Notes: generated by a model not told the origin, from the sequence alone. Counted from the first letter of the stretch, positions 43,374 through 52,257 are shown. The stretch is DNA of 64,000 nucleotides from JAPWJZ01 sp965279315 (GCA_965279315.1 OZ257145.1:2790001-2854000), one strand, 5' to 3'. Made by a program: numbers and translations.

Positions 43374-43730
43374 TCAAGGCTTAGGAATACGCGGCGGGCT
43401 GGCGGCGGGCGGATTACGCTTTTCCGAGATGACGGTGGTTTCGTTTGCCTTCGCTTCCCATGTGACGTGGAAATCCCAGTTGGGATCGAATTCCAGTTTG
43501 ATGAGTTTCAGCGCCTTTGCCGCGTCGCACGGCGGGATGCTGGCAGGCACGACGATCTGTTGCTGGTCGCAGGCTTTTTCCGCGCAGCGCAGGTCAACCT
43601 GCTTCGCCAGTTCTTCATATGCCGCTTTCTGGTCGGACGTCATAGTGGATTTCATGAACTGGATGCGCAACAGGCGGAGCAACGCTGGTTCGGAGAAGCT
43701 TCGCCGGAAATTGTTGAACATGCTCATCAT
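43374..43730 (-). CDS. small protein of unknown function downstream of the aminotransferase
   Basis: 118 residues; the start is ATG 43730 or the next codon. The N-terminus MSMFNNFRRSF resembles array gene 4 (MSIFNQFRNVF), but the C-terminus is Pro-rich (PPAASPPRIPKP) and lacks the shared tail. Three cysteines lie in the middle (LRCAEKACDQ, PPCDAA). It begins 13 bases after the aminotransferase stop and is probably co-transcribed with it. Unknown family. Confidence 0.6.
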   Translation of the reverse strand: MMSMFNNFRRSFSEPALLRLLRIQFMKSTMTSDQKAAYEELAKQVDLRCAEKACDQQQIVVPASIPPCDAAKALKLIKLEFDPNWDFHVTWEAKANETTVISEKRNPPAASPPRIPKP

Positions 43731-43743
43731 ACAATCCTTGTTA

Positions 43744-45015
43744 TCAGGGCTTCATGCCGCCGGCTTTTTTCTCCGCCGCTGGCGCTGCCGTCGCAACCAA
43801 TTCGTTGCAGGCATTCTGGATGCGCTCGCAGGCCTTGGTCAGTGTTTCCTTGTCGAGGGCGTAGGAGACGCGGAAATAAGGCGACAGGCCGAATTCGACG
43901 CCCGGCACCACAACAACGTTGTGTTTTTCCAGCAGGTAGTTGCAGAAATCCGTGTCGTTTTCGATGACTTTGCCATCGGGCGTTTTCTTGCCGATTGCGC
44001 CTTCGCAGGAACAATAGACGTAGAACGCGCCTTCGGGCGTTGCGCATTTCAGGCCATCAGCCTTGTTCAGCATACCGGCAACCAGGTTGCGGCGTTCCTG
44101 GAATTTCGCGCGCCAGTCTTTCAGGAATTCCTGATCGCCATTCAGAGCAGCCGTTGCAGCGGCTTGAGAGATAGATGACGGGTTAGAGGTCGATTGCCCC
44201 TGCACCTTGCTCATTTCCTTGATCAGGCCGACCGGGCCTGCGGCGTAACCAATCCGCCAGCCGGTCATTGCGTAAGCCTTCGACACGCCGTTGACGGTAA
44301 GCGTGCGGTCATAGAGTTCCGGCGTGACTTCCGCGATGGTCGAGAATTTGAAGTTGTCGTAGGTCAGGTGTTCGTAAATATCATCGGTCAGAACCCAGAC
44401 ATGTTCATGGCGCTTCAGAACTTCGCCCAGCGCCTTCAGCTCGTCGGTCGTGTAGGCAGCGCCCGTCGGGTTGCTGGGGGAATTGAGGATCACCCATTTG
44501 GTGTTCGCGGTGATCGCCTTTTCCAGATCGGCGGGCGACATCTTGAAGCCGCTTTCAGCGGTCGTTTTCACCGTCACCGGCGTGCCTTCGCACAGCATCA
44601 CCATTTCGGGATAGGACAGCCAGTATGGCGCGGGGATGATGACTTCATCGCCCGGGTTCAGCGTCGCCATGAATGCGTTATACAGCACCTGTTTGCCGCC
44701 GGTCGACACGATGACCTGTTCGGGCGTGTAATCCAGATGGTTTTCGCGCTTGAATTTCGCGGCGACGGCCTTGCGCAGTTCCGGCGTGCCGGGAACGGGC
44801 GTGTATTTCGTCTTGCCTTCGTCCATTGCTTTTTTCGCGGCATCGCGGATGAATTCGGGGGTCAGGAAATCGGGCTCGCCGACCGCAAGGCCGATCACAT
44901 CCTTGCCCGCCGCTTTCAGCTCGGCGGCCTTTGCGGCCAGCGCAAGGGTTGCGGAGGGCTTGATTTTATCAAGACGCTTGGCAATCAGGTCTTTCAATTC
45001 GCGTTTTTTCGTCAT
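43744..45015 (-). CDS. aatA: aspartate aminotransferase (class I/II PLP aminotransferase)
   Basis: Transfers the amino group of aspartate (or a related amino acid) to 2-oxoglutarate in the cytoplasm. 423 residues from the ATG at 45015 (AGGTG upstream; a GTG two codons earlier is possible). It shows VGEPDFLTP, the YTPVPGTPELR substrate loop, STGGKQVLYNAF, PYWLSYPEM, NSPSNPTG, the DDIYEHLTY PLP-binding Asp, and the PLP lysine K246 in NGVSKAYAMTGWRIGY. This is the bacterial AspAT Ib type, often also active on prephenate. It follows the AmgK-like gene by about 20 bases. Confidence 0.9.
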   Translation of the reverse strand: MTKKRELKDLIAKRLDKIKPSATLALAAKAAELKAAGKDVIGLAVGEPDFLTPEFIRDAAKKAMDEGKTKYTPVPGTPELRKAVAAKFKRENHLDYTPEQVIVSTGGKQVLYNAFMATLNPGDEVIIPAPYWLSYPEMVMLCEGTPVTVKTTAESGFKMSPADLEKAITANTKWVILNSPSNPTGAAYTTDELKALGEVLKRHEHVWVLTDDIYEHLTYDNFKFSTIAEVTPELYDRTLTVNGVSKAYAMTGWRIGYAAGPVGLIKEMSKVQGQSTSNPSSISQAAATAALNGDQEFLKDWRAKFQERRNLVAGMLNKADGLKCATPEGAFYVYCSCEGAIGKKTPDGKVIENDTDFCNYLLEKHNVVVVPGVEFGLSPYFRVSYALDKETLTKACERIQNACNELVATAAPAAEKKAGGMKP

Positions 45016-45035
45016 CGTCACACCTTTTACGTTTT

Positions 45036-46094
45036 TTATTTTTCGAGAAGCTTGAACGGGGTCGCAATGTCAAAACCCTGCACATCGAACCATGCCTTCA
45101 GCGTGGCGAGCGCGGGGTCATTGATCGCGTTCATGAACAGTTTATGCACATGCGGGATGAATTGCAGGTAGCGGTCCTTGTTGTCGCGCACGAACAGGCG
45201 CACGAAAATGCCCAACACCTTCGCATGGCGCTGCGCGGCAAGTACACGGTACGTATAATTGAACGCATCGCGGTCGAGGCCGTCCATGGCCGCGAAATAA
45301 TGGTCGAGCAGATGTTTTTGCAATTCCTGCGGCACATCGCGGCGCGCGTCTTCCAGCAGCGACATCAGGTCATAGCTGAACACGCCGGTCAGCGCATCCT
45401 GAAAGTCTAGCTGGCCGCAGCGACGGATGCCGTCACCATCTTTGCACAGCATCAGGTTATCGACGTGATAATCGCGCAGGACAAGCGTCCCCTGATCTGC
45501 CGGAAATTTCGCGAACAGGTTGCGCCAGACTTCGCGGAAGGATTCTTTCGACCCCTCGTTCAGCAGCTTGCCGGAAATCGCGGGGTAATACCAATCGACC
45601 AGCAGCATCGCTTCGTCGATCAGCTGCTTTTCGTTATAGGCCGGCAGGTTCAGATCAAGGCGCTGCGGATGCTTGTGCAGCTGGATCAGCGCATCGACCG
45701 CCACTTCGTACAGCGGCTTGGCATCCATGTTGCGGTTCAGCAGGCGGGTGTAGGTATCATCGCCGAAATCCTCGATCACCAGCAAACCGTTCGGAATATC
45801 TTTCGCATAAATTTCGGGGGAACGCAGGCCGAGTTTGCGCAAGTGATCGGCAATCGCCATGAACGGTTCCACCATCACGAAGGGCGGCACGGGCGGGCGG
45901 TCGGGCGGGTCCTGCATCAGCAGCATGGGCTTCGCAACGCCCGCAAGGCGGTAATAGCGGCGGAAAGATGCGTCTGCGGGCAGCGCCTCCAGCGTCACGC
46001 CTTTCCAGCCGAGGCTGGCGATAAAATCCTCGCGCAGTTTTTGGCGATGTTCGGCAATTTCAGGCATGGCTTGTTGCTTCTGGGCTTGCTGCAT
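45036..46094 (-). CDS. amgK: phosphotransferase, AmgK-like (N-acetylmuramate/N-acetylglucosamine kinase)
   Basis: 352 residues of the aminoglycoside-phosphotransferase fold. DASFRRYYRL near residue 41, the catalytic loop LVLRDYHVDNLM and the metal loop CGQLDFQDAL are the form seen in AmgK, which phosphorylates anomeric MurNAc/GlcNAc during cell-wall recycling. The usual partner murU (nucleotidyltransferase) is not adjacent here, so the sugar specificity is inferred. Cytoplasmic. It starts at an ATG within a Gln-rich N-terminus. Confidence 0.75.
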   Translation of the reverse strand: MQQAQKQQAMPEIAEHRQKLREDFIASLGWKGVTLEALPADASFRRYYRLAGVAKPMLLMQDPPDRPPVPPFVMVEPFMAIADHLRKLGLRSPEIYAKDIPNGLLVIEDFGDDTYTRLLNRNMDAKPLYEVAVDALIQLHKHPQRLDLNLPAYNEKQLIDEAMLLVDWYYPAISGKLLNEGSKESFREVWRNLFAKFPADQGTLVLRDYHVDNLMLCKDGDGIRRCGQLDFQDALTGVFSYDLMSLLEDARRDVPQELQKHLLDHYFAAMDGLDRDAFNYTYRVLAAQRHAKVLGIFVRLFVRDNKDRYLQFIPHVHKLFMNAINDPALATLKAWFDVQGFDIATPFKLLEK

Positions 46095-46188
46095 TTTTTA
46101 TGACCTTTTCGAAAACACCAGCAAATTAGCATTTTTGGATAAGGCTGGACAGAAAAAAACCCCGTCTTTTCATGAATTTCCGGTCAAC

Positions 46189-46217
46189 TTGACCCCATGA
46201 CTGTTTTAACATAAACT
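46189..46217 (+). promoter_or_regulatory. promoter of the 46270-46713 gene
   Basis: TTGACC (46189-46194), 17 bases, TAAACT (46212-46217). A leader of about 50 bases contains AGGG before the ATG. Confidence 0.55.
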
Positions 46218-46269
46218 AGAGACAGATAAGGCTTCGGACGTGCTGCACAGCAACATCCAGGGTGCTTAA

Positions 46270-46713
46270 ATGGCAAAAGATTTCAAAGATTTATCGCTGC
46301 CCCTCAACAAGGTCATCGAGCTTGGCCAAGTGGATCGCTGGCTGCGCGGCATCGCCGATATCGTGCCCCACCCGACCGACCACAGCGAAGATGTGATGCA
46401 GGAGCGTGAATTGCACGCGTCGCTGCCCGGATTGACCGTCGCCGTGCTGGACAGCAACGCGCATATCCTGCCCTTCGCCGAAACCAATCTGGTGGAACAG
46501 GGAGACATCACGCGCATGAAGGGATTCCACAACCTGATCCATTCCGCATCGCGCAACAACGTGCGCGTGGATGTGGATAGCGTGGGCGGCGCGGCACTGG
46601 AAGTGAATTTCGAACCGGACGAGCCGTTTTCGCGCAGCCGCGTTTTTGGCGGGACTTACGCGAATGTCATTCCCGCCGTGATTGGCGCGAAGCCGGCGGG
46701 CATCAGGAAATAG
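46270..46713 (+). CDS. protein of unknown function
   Basis: 147 residues, soluble, without signal peptide. Segments such as LNKVIELGQVDRWLRGIADIVPHPTDHSEDVMQER and LPGLTVAVLDSNAHILPFAETNLVEQGD match nothing I recognise. It has a good promoter and ribosome site, so it is very probably expressed. It overlaps the convergent HxlR gene by 11 bases at the 3' end. Confidence 0.6.
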   Translation: MAKDFKDLSLPLNKVIELGQVDRWLRGIADIVPHPTDHSEDVMQERELHASLPGLTVAVLDSNAHILPFAETNLVEQGDITRMKGFHNLIHSASRNNVRVDVDSVGGAALEVNFEPDEPFSRSRVFGGTYANVIPAVIGAKPAGIRK

Positions 46714-47104
46714 GCGGCTTTTTATTCGCGTCGAATATGTCGCGCGCCTTCTGGATTTCCGGCCAGTTGCCCTGCACCCATTCCAGCATCGATTTGACAG
46801 GCACAAGCAGGCTTTTGCCGAGCGGCGTCAACTCGTATTCCACGCGCGGCGGCACTTCGGGGAAGAAATGACGGTCGACCGCGCCGTCACGCTCAAGGTT
46901 GCGCAGGGTCGTCGTCAACATGCGCTGCGAAATCCCCTCGATCGCGCGCATGATTTCGGAGAAACGCATCCGCTGCCCCGGCGCGTTGGCGAGGTTGAAA
47001 ATCAGCAGGATCGACCATTTATCGCCCACGCGGCTCAACATTTCCCTTAGGGGACATTTGTCGCCGCCAGCGTTTTTCAGGGCTTCTTTACATGTTTCCG
47101 TCAT
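46703..47104 (-). CDS. HxlR/DUF24-family transcriptional regulator
   Basis: 133 residues forming a winged-helix domain: KCPLREMLSRVGDKWSILLIFNLANAPGQRMRFSEIMRAIEGISQRMLTTTLRNLERDGAVDRH is the family signature. Cys17 in KCPL sits at the place of the redox-sensing Cys6 of Bacillus YodB, and Cys5 is a second candidate. In B. subtilis, members of this family repress azoreductase and dioxygenase genes and respond to quinones and diamide. Here the gene is divergent from an azoreductase and a dioxygenase, so the same role is likely. Its start lies inside a dyad. Confidence 0.88.
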   Translation of the reverse strand: MTETCKEALKNAGGDKCPLREMLSRVGDKWSILLIFNLANAPGQRMRFSEIMRAIEGISQRMLTTTLRNLERDGAVDRHFFPEVPPRVEYELTPLGKSLLVPVKSMLEWVQGNWPEIQKARDIFDANKKPPIS

Positions 47105-47106
47105 TG

Positions 47107-47122
47107 GTTACCTCAAAGTAAC
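47107..47122. promoter_or_regulatory. candidate HxlR operator 1
   Basis: Perfect dyad GTTAC-N6-GTAAC just upstream of the hxlR start, covering its GAGGT ribosome site. Probably autoregulatory. Confidence 0.45.
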
Positions 47123-47176
47123 TAACTGATTTAATTGTGCCTTCTTTTTTTATACCCAAGCGAATTATATCATCAA

Positions 47177-47191
47177 GTATTAAATAGTAAC
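47177..47191. promoter_or_regulatory. candidate HxlR operator 2
   Basis: Imperfect dyad GTATT-N5-GTAAC about 16 bases upstream of the azoreductase ATG. In addition, ATTGGTTAC (47103-47111) and GTAACCAAT (47187-47195) are exact inverted copies bracketing the spacer. Confidence 0.4.
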
Positions 47192-47207
47192 CAATAAAGG
47201 AAAGACC

Positions 47208-47831
47208 ATGCCTAAAAACATTCTTGTGATCGACAGCAGCCCGAACGGCGCAAATTCCCTCTCCCGCAAAGTGACCGCCGATACAGTGGCGCAACTGCTG
47301 GCGAAATACCCGGGCAGCACGGTCACGACCCGCGACCTCGACAAAAACCCCCTGCCCCACCTGACCGGCGAAACAGTGGCCGCATTCTTCACCCCGCCCG
47401 AAACCCGCACACCCGAACTGGCGGCGGCGATCAAGCTGTCGGATGCGGCGACCGATGAATTGCTGGCAGCAGATATTATCGTGATCGGCGCGCCGATGTG
47501 GAATTTCAGCATACCTTCCGTGCTGAAGGCCTGGATCGATCATGTCGTACGCCGGGGCCGCACCTTCGCTTATTCCGCAACGGGTGCCGAAGGCCTTGTG
47601 AAAGGCAAGGCCGTATTCCTTGCCCTGTCGCGCGGCGCAAAATATGCGGAAGCGCCGTACAAGCAAATGGAATTCCATGAAACCTATCTGCGCGGCGTAC
47701 TGGGCTTTATCGGCCTTACCGATGTGCATGCCATTATTGCCGAAGGCGCATCAATGGGGCCGGATGGCACCAAGAACGCCATTACATCGGCCGAACAGCA
47801 GCTTGCGGCGGTGATGACAAAAGCGGCATAG
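47208..47831 (+). CDS. azoR: FMN-dependent NADH-azoreductase
   Basis: Flavodoxin-fold quinone/azo reductase using NADH and FMN. 207 residues. FMN phosphate loop DSSPNGANSLSRKV near the N-terminus; isoalloxazine-binding GAPMWNFSIPSVLKAWIDHVVRRGRTF, the AzoR signature; and a second loop FLALSRGAKY. It removes quinones by two-electron reduction. AAAGGAAAG precedes the ATG. It is divergent from the HxlR regulator and followed 20 bases later by the dioxygenase. Confidence 0.9.
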   Translation: MPKNILVIDSSPNGANSLSRKVTADTVAQLLAKYPGSTVTTRDLDKNPLPHLTGETVAAFFTPPETRTPELAAAIKLSDAATDELLAADIIVIGAPMWNFSIPSVLKAWIDHVVRRGRTFAYSATGAEGLVKGKAVFLALSRGAKYAEAPYKQMEFHETYLRGVLGFIGLTDVHAIIAEGASMGPDGTKNAITSAEQQLAAVMTKAA

Positions 47832-47851
47832 TAACGCAAAGGACAAAAGCA

Positions 47852-48658
47852 ATGACAACGGCGAGCGCAAAACAACCCGCGATCTTTATTCCGCATGGCG
47901 GCGGCCCCTGTTTCTTTATGGACTGGAACCCGCCTGATACGTGGAAAAAGATGGAGGCATATCTCGCCTCCCTCGCCGCTTCATTGCCCGCAAAACCTAA
48001 AGCCATGATCGTCATTTCCGCGCACTGGGAAGAAAACGAATTCACCGTTTCGACCAATCCGAACCCTGAAATGATTTACGATTATCACGGATTCCCCGAA
48101 CATACGTTCGAGATTGAATGGAACGCGCCGCATGACGCGGCACTTGCGCAAAAGGTGCTGGAGCTCATCAGGGGTGAGGGCATTCCGGTGCGCGAAGACA
48201 AAACACGCGGCTATGACCACGGCGTTTTTATTCCGCTGAAAGTTGCTTTCCCCGATGCCGATATTCCGGTCGTTGTCGTGTCGATGAAGCACGACCTTGA
48301 CCCCGTCGAACACATTGCCCTTGGCCGCGCGCTTGCGCCGTTGCGTGATGAAAACGTGCTGATTCTCGGCAGCGGCATGAGTTACCACAACCTGCGCCAG
48401 TTTTTCGGCGGGCGGGAGAATACCGATGCCCAGAAATTTGACGAATGGCTGACGGCAGCATCGACCGCCGCACCGGAAACCCGCGATGACCGGTTGGCAG
48501 ACTGGGAATCCGCCCCCGCCGCCCGCAGCTGCCATCCGCGCGAGGAACACCTGCTGCCGCTGATGGTAGCGGCTGGTGCGGCGGGCAGCGATATAGGCAC
48601 GCATGAGTATGGCGACAAGGTCATGGGGCTCGCGGTGTCGGCCTATCGTTTTGGCTGA
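47852..48658 (+). CDS. DODA-type extradiol aromatic ring-opening dioxygenase
   Basis: 268 residues of the LigB/4,5-DOPA dioxygenase (YgiD) family, which uses non-haem iron or zinc to open catechol-type rings. Metal and active-site residues appear in order: IPHGGGP, VISAHWEE, GYDHGVFIPL, VVSMKHDLDP, GSGMSYHNL. Cytoplasmic. With the azoreductase and HxlR regulator it forms a module for quinone/catechol stress; the true substrate is not known. Confidence 0.88.
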   Translation: MTTASAKQPAIFIPHGGGPCFFMDWNPPDTWKKMEAYLASLAASLPAKPKAMIVISAHWEENEFTVSTNPNPEMIYDYHGFPEHTFEIEWNAPHDAALAQKVLELIRGEGIPVREDKTRGYDHGVFIPLKVAFPDADIPVVVVSMKHDLDPVEHIALGRALAPLRDENVLILGSGMSYHNLRQFFGGRENTDAQKFDEWLTAASTAAPETRDDRLADWESAPAARSCHPREEHLLPLMVAAGAAGSDIGTHEYGDKVMGLAVSAYRFG

Positions 48659-48686
48659 TTGACGAACGGGCAAGTTTCGATAAACT
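48659..48686 (+). promoter_or_regulatory. promoter of the nitrilase-family gene, apparently leaderless
   Basis: TTGACG (48659-48664), 16 bases, TAAACT (48681-48686). The -10 ends six bases before the ATG at 48693, with no ribosome site. Confidence 0.5.
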
Positions 48687-48692
48687 CGCTCC

Positions 48693-49604
48693 ATGAAACA
48701 AGACACGCTGACAGTCGCCCATTGGGCCGAAAACCTTGGCCACCCGCTCCGCTCCCTTGCAGATTGGGTGACGCTGGTCGATAAACAGGCCGCGGCAGCT
48801 GCAAAGAATAAAGCGGACATCCTGCTGATGCCCGAACATACCGGCGAGCATTGGATGCATTTCGCGCCGAAACTGCTGCAGCTGGTTGATGAAACACGCT
48901 GGATTGCAGAACAGGCAGCGACAACGATGCCCGCAGTTGCGAAGATTGCGAAGAAATACAACATCGCTATCCTTGCGGGGTCAACATCCTGGGAGCACGA
49001 AAAAACCGGCAAGTTACGCAACCGCGCATGGATGTTCTTCCCCGACCGCAAGCCCGTGTTCCACGATAAGCTGGTGATGACGCCGTCCGAAAAAGATCCC
49101 TGCGGCTGGGATTTTGAAACGGGCAGCGATGTGAAGGTTTTCAAATGGCGCGGTTTCCGCCTGTCGATGGTCATCTGCCTCGATATCGAAATGCCGCATG
49201 TTGCGCATAAAATGGCGAGCGCCGATATCGACCTGCTGCTGGTGCCGTCGATGACGGTCAAGGAAGCCGGGTACCACCGCGTCTATTCCTGCGCCCGTGC
49301 ACGCGCCGTTGAATTGATGACCGCCGTTGTGGTGGTCGGCAATGTGGGTGCGGCCAAAAAATACGGCAGGGCGCGCGACGTGTACCGCAGCGGCGCGGCA
49401 ACCTATATCCCGTCAGAAGAAATTTTTGGCCATACCGGCATCTTCGCCAATATGCCGCTGCACGCCAAAACAACAGGCGCGGGAAAAATCCTTTATTCGC
49501 GCAACATTCCCGTCGGCAAAATCCGCGCCTTGCGGCATGGCAAACCTGAAGCATGGCCCGGCCCGTTCGATGCAATGCATGTGAAAATCGTTGATAACGC
49601 TTAA
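48693..49604 (+). CDS. carbon-nitrogen hydrolase (nitrilase superfamily amidohydrolase)
   Basis: 303 residues. The Glu-Lys-Cys triad is complete: Glu48 in LLMPEH, Lys126 in FHDKLVMTPSEKD and Cys162 in MVICLDIEMP. The family hydrolyses amides or nitriles in the cytoplasm; branch and substrate cannot be told from motifs. It appears to have its own promoter, separate from the dioxygenase immediately upstream. It overlaps the next, convergent gene by four bases. Confidence 0.87.
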   Translation: MKQDTLTVAHWAENLGHPLRSLADWVTLVDKQAAAAAKNKADILLMPEHTGEHWMHFAPKLLQLVDETRWIAEQAATTMPAVAKIAKKYNIAILAGSTSWEHEKTGKLRNRAWMFFPDRKPVFHDKLVMTPSEKDPCGWDFETGSDVKVFKWRGFRLSMVICLDIEMPHVAHKMASADIDLLLVPSMTVKEAGYHRVYSCARARAVELMTAVVVVGNVGAAKKYGRARDVYRSGAATYIPSEEIFGHTGIFANMPLHAKTTGAGKILYSRNIPVGKIRALRHGKPEAWPGPFDAMHVKIVDNA

Positions 49605-50851
49605 TCCACGCGTTTAAGGCAGACGGTGCGGCCGGGTTTTTCCTTGGTGACGGTGACCTGCACCAGCGTGCGGCGGCCTTCGGCATCCGTATAATATTGG
49701 TCACCCGCCGTGACGGGCGCCTGCAGGCGTTCCTGAATGGCCTTCAGGTTATCATGCGGCGCGGTGGCGCGGATGGCGGCATCGAGCGCCAGCAGGTTTT
49801 TTGTCGCCACGATATCTTCCCAGCCCGCTGCCAGCCCCTGCCGCGCAAGGCGCACGACATTCGTCCAATAGGCGGTTTGCTGTTCCGGCTTTTTGAATGT
49901 CCTGGCTTTGGCGGTCAGCACGGCGATTTTTTCCGGGGCGAAGGTGCCGGGATTGATTGTCAGCACATTCAAGTCGTCGGGCTTGTCATCACCGCCCTCC
50001 AGCGCCATCAGCACATCGCCAAGGCCCGTGCCCGGCACTCCTGCCCGAATGGCGGCGTCCAGTTCCGGCACCAGCGGGTTCAACGGCGTCAGCGCGGCGC
50101 GCAGGATGCGCACGGCATTCTGCCAGAATACCAGCCTGGCCGCTTCATCCTTCAGGCCCGCAGACTGCGCGACCAGTTGGTCGAGCGATTTGCGGTTCAG
50201 TTCAACCTTGAAACCCGAAAGGATGCCGGACGCGGTCGGCACATATAATTCCTGTGCGGGGCCCGACATGGCGAGCATGTAAAAATAAACATCCAGCATC
50301 TTGTCGAATGAATCCGCAAGATGCACGGAAGCGGGCGGCGTCGGGTTCGGGAATTCGCCCAGCTGCAGGTAACGCGCGCCGCCGAAACGCTCCATCGTCG
50401 CAATTTCGCGCGCATCGATGAAACGGCCACGGCTGCCGGCCTCTACTTTGTCCGTCCCTGCCAGCAGGAATAAAATCTGGCGCGCTTCCTGCCGCATGCT
50501 GTCATCGGCGGTAAAAAAATCCGCGAAGGGATGGCTCTGGAACGCGACAACAGCCCTGATCAGCGCATCCGACCCCAGCGCCTTTTGCCGCGCAGCCTCG
50601 GCGCGCAAGGCAGGCATGGCTTTCAGCGACGGCAGGTCGGGCAGCAACATCGCTTCGGATGCGATCAGCTCCGGCACCACGACGCTGGGCGGGGGCGGCA
50701 GTGCGATCGACTTCGGGTGCGGTGGCGGCAGTTCATCATAGCATTCGTCAAATCCCGCAGGACGCGCATAAAATGCATGATAAATATAGGCAGCCATGCC
50801 CAGAAGCAGCACAAGCGCACAGACGACAGCAATGACGGACGACTTTTTCAC
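49601..50851 (-). CDS. membrane-anchored protein of unknown function
   Basis: 416 residues from a GTG start whose ribosome site is poor, so the start is uncertain. One N-terminal membrane anchor (about 6-27) is followed by a Pro-rich segment (ELPPPHPKSIALPPPPSVVVP) and a large helical periplasmic domain. Two stretches look similar (LVFWQNAVRILRAALTPLNPLVPELDAAIRAG and TAYWTNVVRLARQGLAAGWEDIVATKNLLALDAAIRAT), hinting at an internal repeat. The family is not recognised. Confidence 0.6.
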   Translation of the reverse strand: MKKSSVIAVVCALVLLLGMAAYIYHAFYARPAGFDECYDELPPPHPKSIALPPPPSVVVPELIASEAMLLPDLPSLKAMPALRAEAARQKALGSDALIRAVVAFQSHPFADFFTADDSMRQEARQILFLLAGTDKVEAGSRGRFIDAREIATMERFGGARYLQLGEFPNPTPPASVHLADSFDKMLDVYFYMLAMSGPAQELYVPTASGILSGFKVELNRKSLDQLVAQSAGLKDEAARLVFWQNAVRILRAALTPLNPLVPELDAAIRAGVPGTGLGDVLMALEGGDDKPDDLNVLTINPGTFAPEKIAVLTAKARTFKKPEQQTAYWTNVVRLARQGLAAGWEDIVATKNLLALDAAIRATAPHDNLKAIQERLQAPVTAGDQYYTDAEGRRTLVQVTVTKEKPGRTVCLKRVD

Positions 50852-50903
50852 GCCTCAAGTCTAGCCAATTTCGCCCGTCAAGTCACTATGCTGGCGTAAA
50901 CCC

Positions 50904-52145
50904 TTATTTGGGGCCCGCCTGTACCGCAGGGGCGGCTTTTGGCTTGGCGTTGTCGTTGCCGCTGGTGGCTTGCAGGGGGATCGCCTCGATGCCCATCATG
51001 TCGCCGACGGTATTGCCGGAAAACGCGTCGGGATTAAATCGTTTGCCGCCGACATACTCTTCCATGAACAGCCATGCCCTGTCCTTCAGCCCCATGAAAT
51101 CGAGTTTCGGCTTCACGGAAATCGTGCCTTCGAGTGCGGATGATTGCTTGATCCAGTCGGGATCGGCCTCCACCTCGTACTGACCCGCCGCCACAGAGCG
51201 GTCGAAGAAGTTATAAAGGTGGAAACGCACGCTGTTCGCCGGAATGTCGGTCATGACCGTTTTCAATCCGCGGCCGCCATCCGGTGCCGGCACGCCGCGC
51301 GTGATGAGGTTCAATTCGTCGCTGGGCTCCCCGCCATCGGCGCGGGGTTCCAGCGGCAACTGGATGTAATCAAACGCCAGTTCGCGAAAACCAAGGCTTT
51401 CGTAATATTCGCGTCGCCAGAACTGGTCGGTCTTGGCACCTGCCGTATCGACCAGCATCGATTCCATCGACATCAGCAGCGGCGCGTTCTGTTCCGATAT
51501 CTGCACCATGTCCATGCTGTCGGCGCTGCGGCCTTTATATGTAGATGCGAGGAATTGGCGTGCCTGGTTCTCGGCAATGCCCATCGTGAAATCGCCAAGC
51601 CCCATGGAGCGGAAGCGCGGATCGACGAAGCCGTAAATAAGGTGCTGCGTGCCATCGACTTCCTTCGACACTTTTTTGTCCTTCGCGGCACTGAATGTGA
51701 TGACGTTGCGGGCGGCAATCACTTCGCCTGTGCTTGGATGCTGTAAGATGATCCATTGTTCACGGAACGGCGCGCCTGATGCCTGCAAATTTTTGTCGTG
51801 GTTCTTTTCCATGAGGGACAAAAGCTTGCCCAGCTCCTCGCGTTCTTCCGCGATGGGAAAGATTTTTTCGTAGAGGGAATACATCCGGGTCATAAGGCGG
51901 GTTGAATCGCCGATGGCGGGATTATCGATGATGGTGACATTCAGGCTGTTCTGGAAGGTTTGCTTGGCGTGTTCGAGGTCGCCTTTATTACGCGGGTCGC
52001 CACCCATATCCACGGCAAGGAGTGCTAAAACTTCTTTGGAGCCGATAAGTTGTTCCTTCATTTCCGCCATGGCGTCTTTGGCGGTCGTCAGCAATTCTTT
52101 CGCATGATGGCGTGACTCATCCGTAGTCGGTTTTTCTGCGCTCAT
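50904..52145 (-). CDS. GNAT-like acetyltransferase-fold protein
   Basis: 413 residues from the ATG at 52145 (AAGAAGG upstream); the open frame reaches 52490 but lacks support there. Middle residues show a GNAT pattern: strand WIILQHPSTGEVIAARNVITF, acetyl-CoA loop YGFVDPRFRSMGLGDFTM, and the later FWRREYYESLGFRELAFDYIQL. The N-terminal 100 residues are helical, and the C-terminal 120 are of unknown type with a Pro/Ala/Lys tail. The acceptor substrate is unknown. A perfect 16-bp palindrome overlies its promoter. Confidence 0.65.
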   Translation of the reverse strand: MSAEKPTTDESRHHAKELLTTAKDAMAEMKEQLIGSKEVLALLAVDMGGDPRNKGDLEHAKQTFQNSLNVTIIDNPAIGDSTRLMTRMYSLYEKIFPIAEEREELGKLLSLMEKNHDKNLQASGAPFREQWIILQHPSTGEVIAARNVITFSAAKDKKVSKEVDGTQHLIYGFVDPRFRSMGLGDFTMGIAENQARQFLASTYKGRSADSMDMVQISEQNAPLLMSMESMLVDTAGAKTDQFWRREYYESLGFRELAFDYIQLPLEPRADGGEPSDELNLITRGVPAPDGGRGLKTVMTDIPANSVRFHLYNFFDRSVAAGQYEVEADPDWIKQSSALEGTISVKPKLDFMGLKDRAWLFMEEYVGGKRFNPDAFSGNTVGDMMGIEAIPLQATSGNDNAKPKAAPAVQAGPK

Positions 52146-52257
52146 TGCCTGTGCCTTCTTTGAAATAGATTTGCACGCGGGTCTTCCCGGTCCTGCCGTT
52201 ATTGTGCAGGCCGAGGGCGCGTGTGGAATTATTTGCGTCAGTGTTTTGCATAATCTA

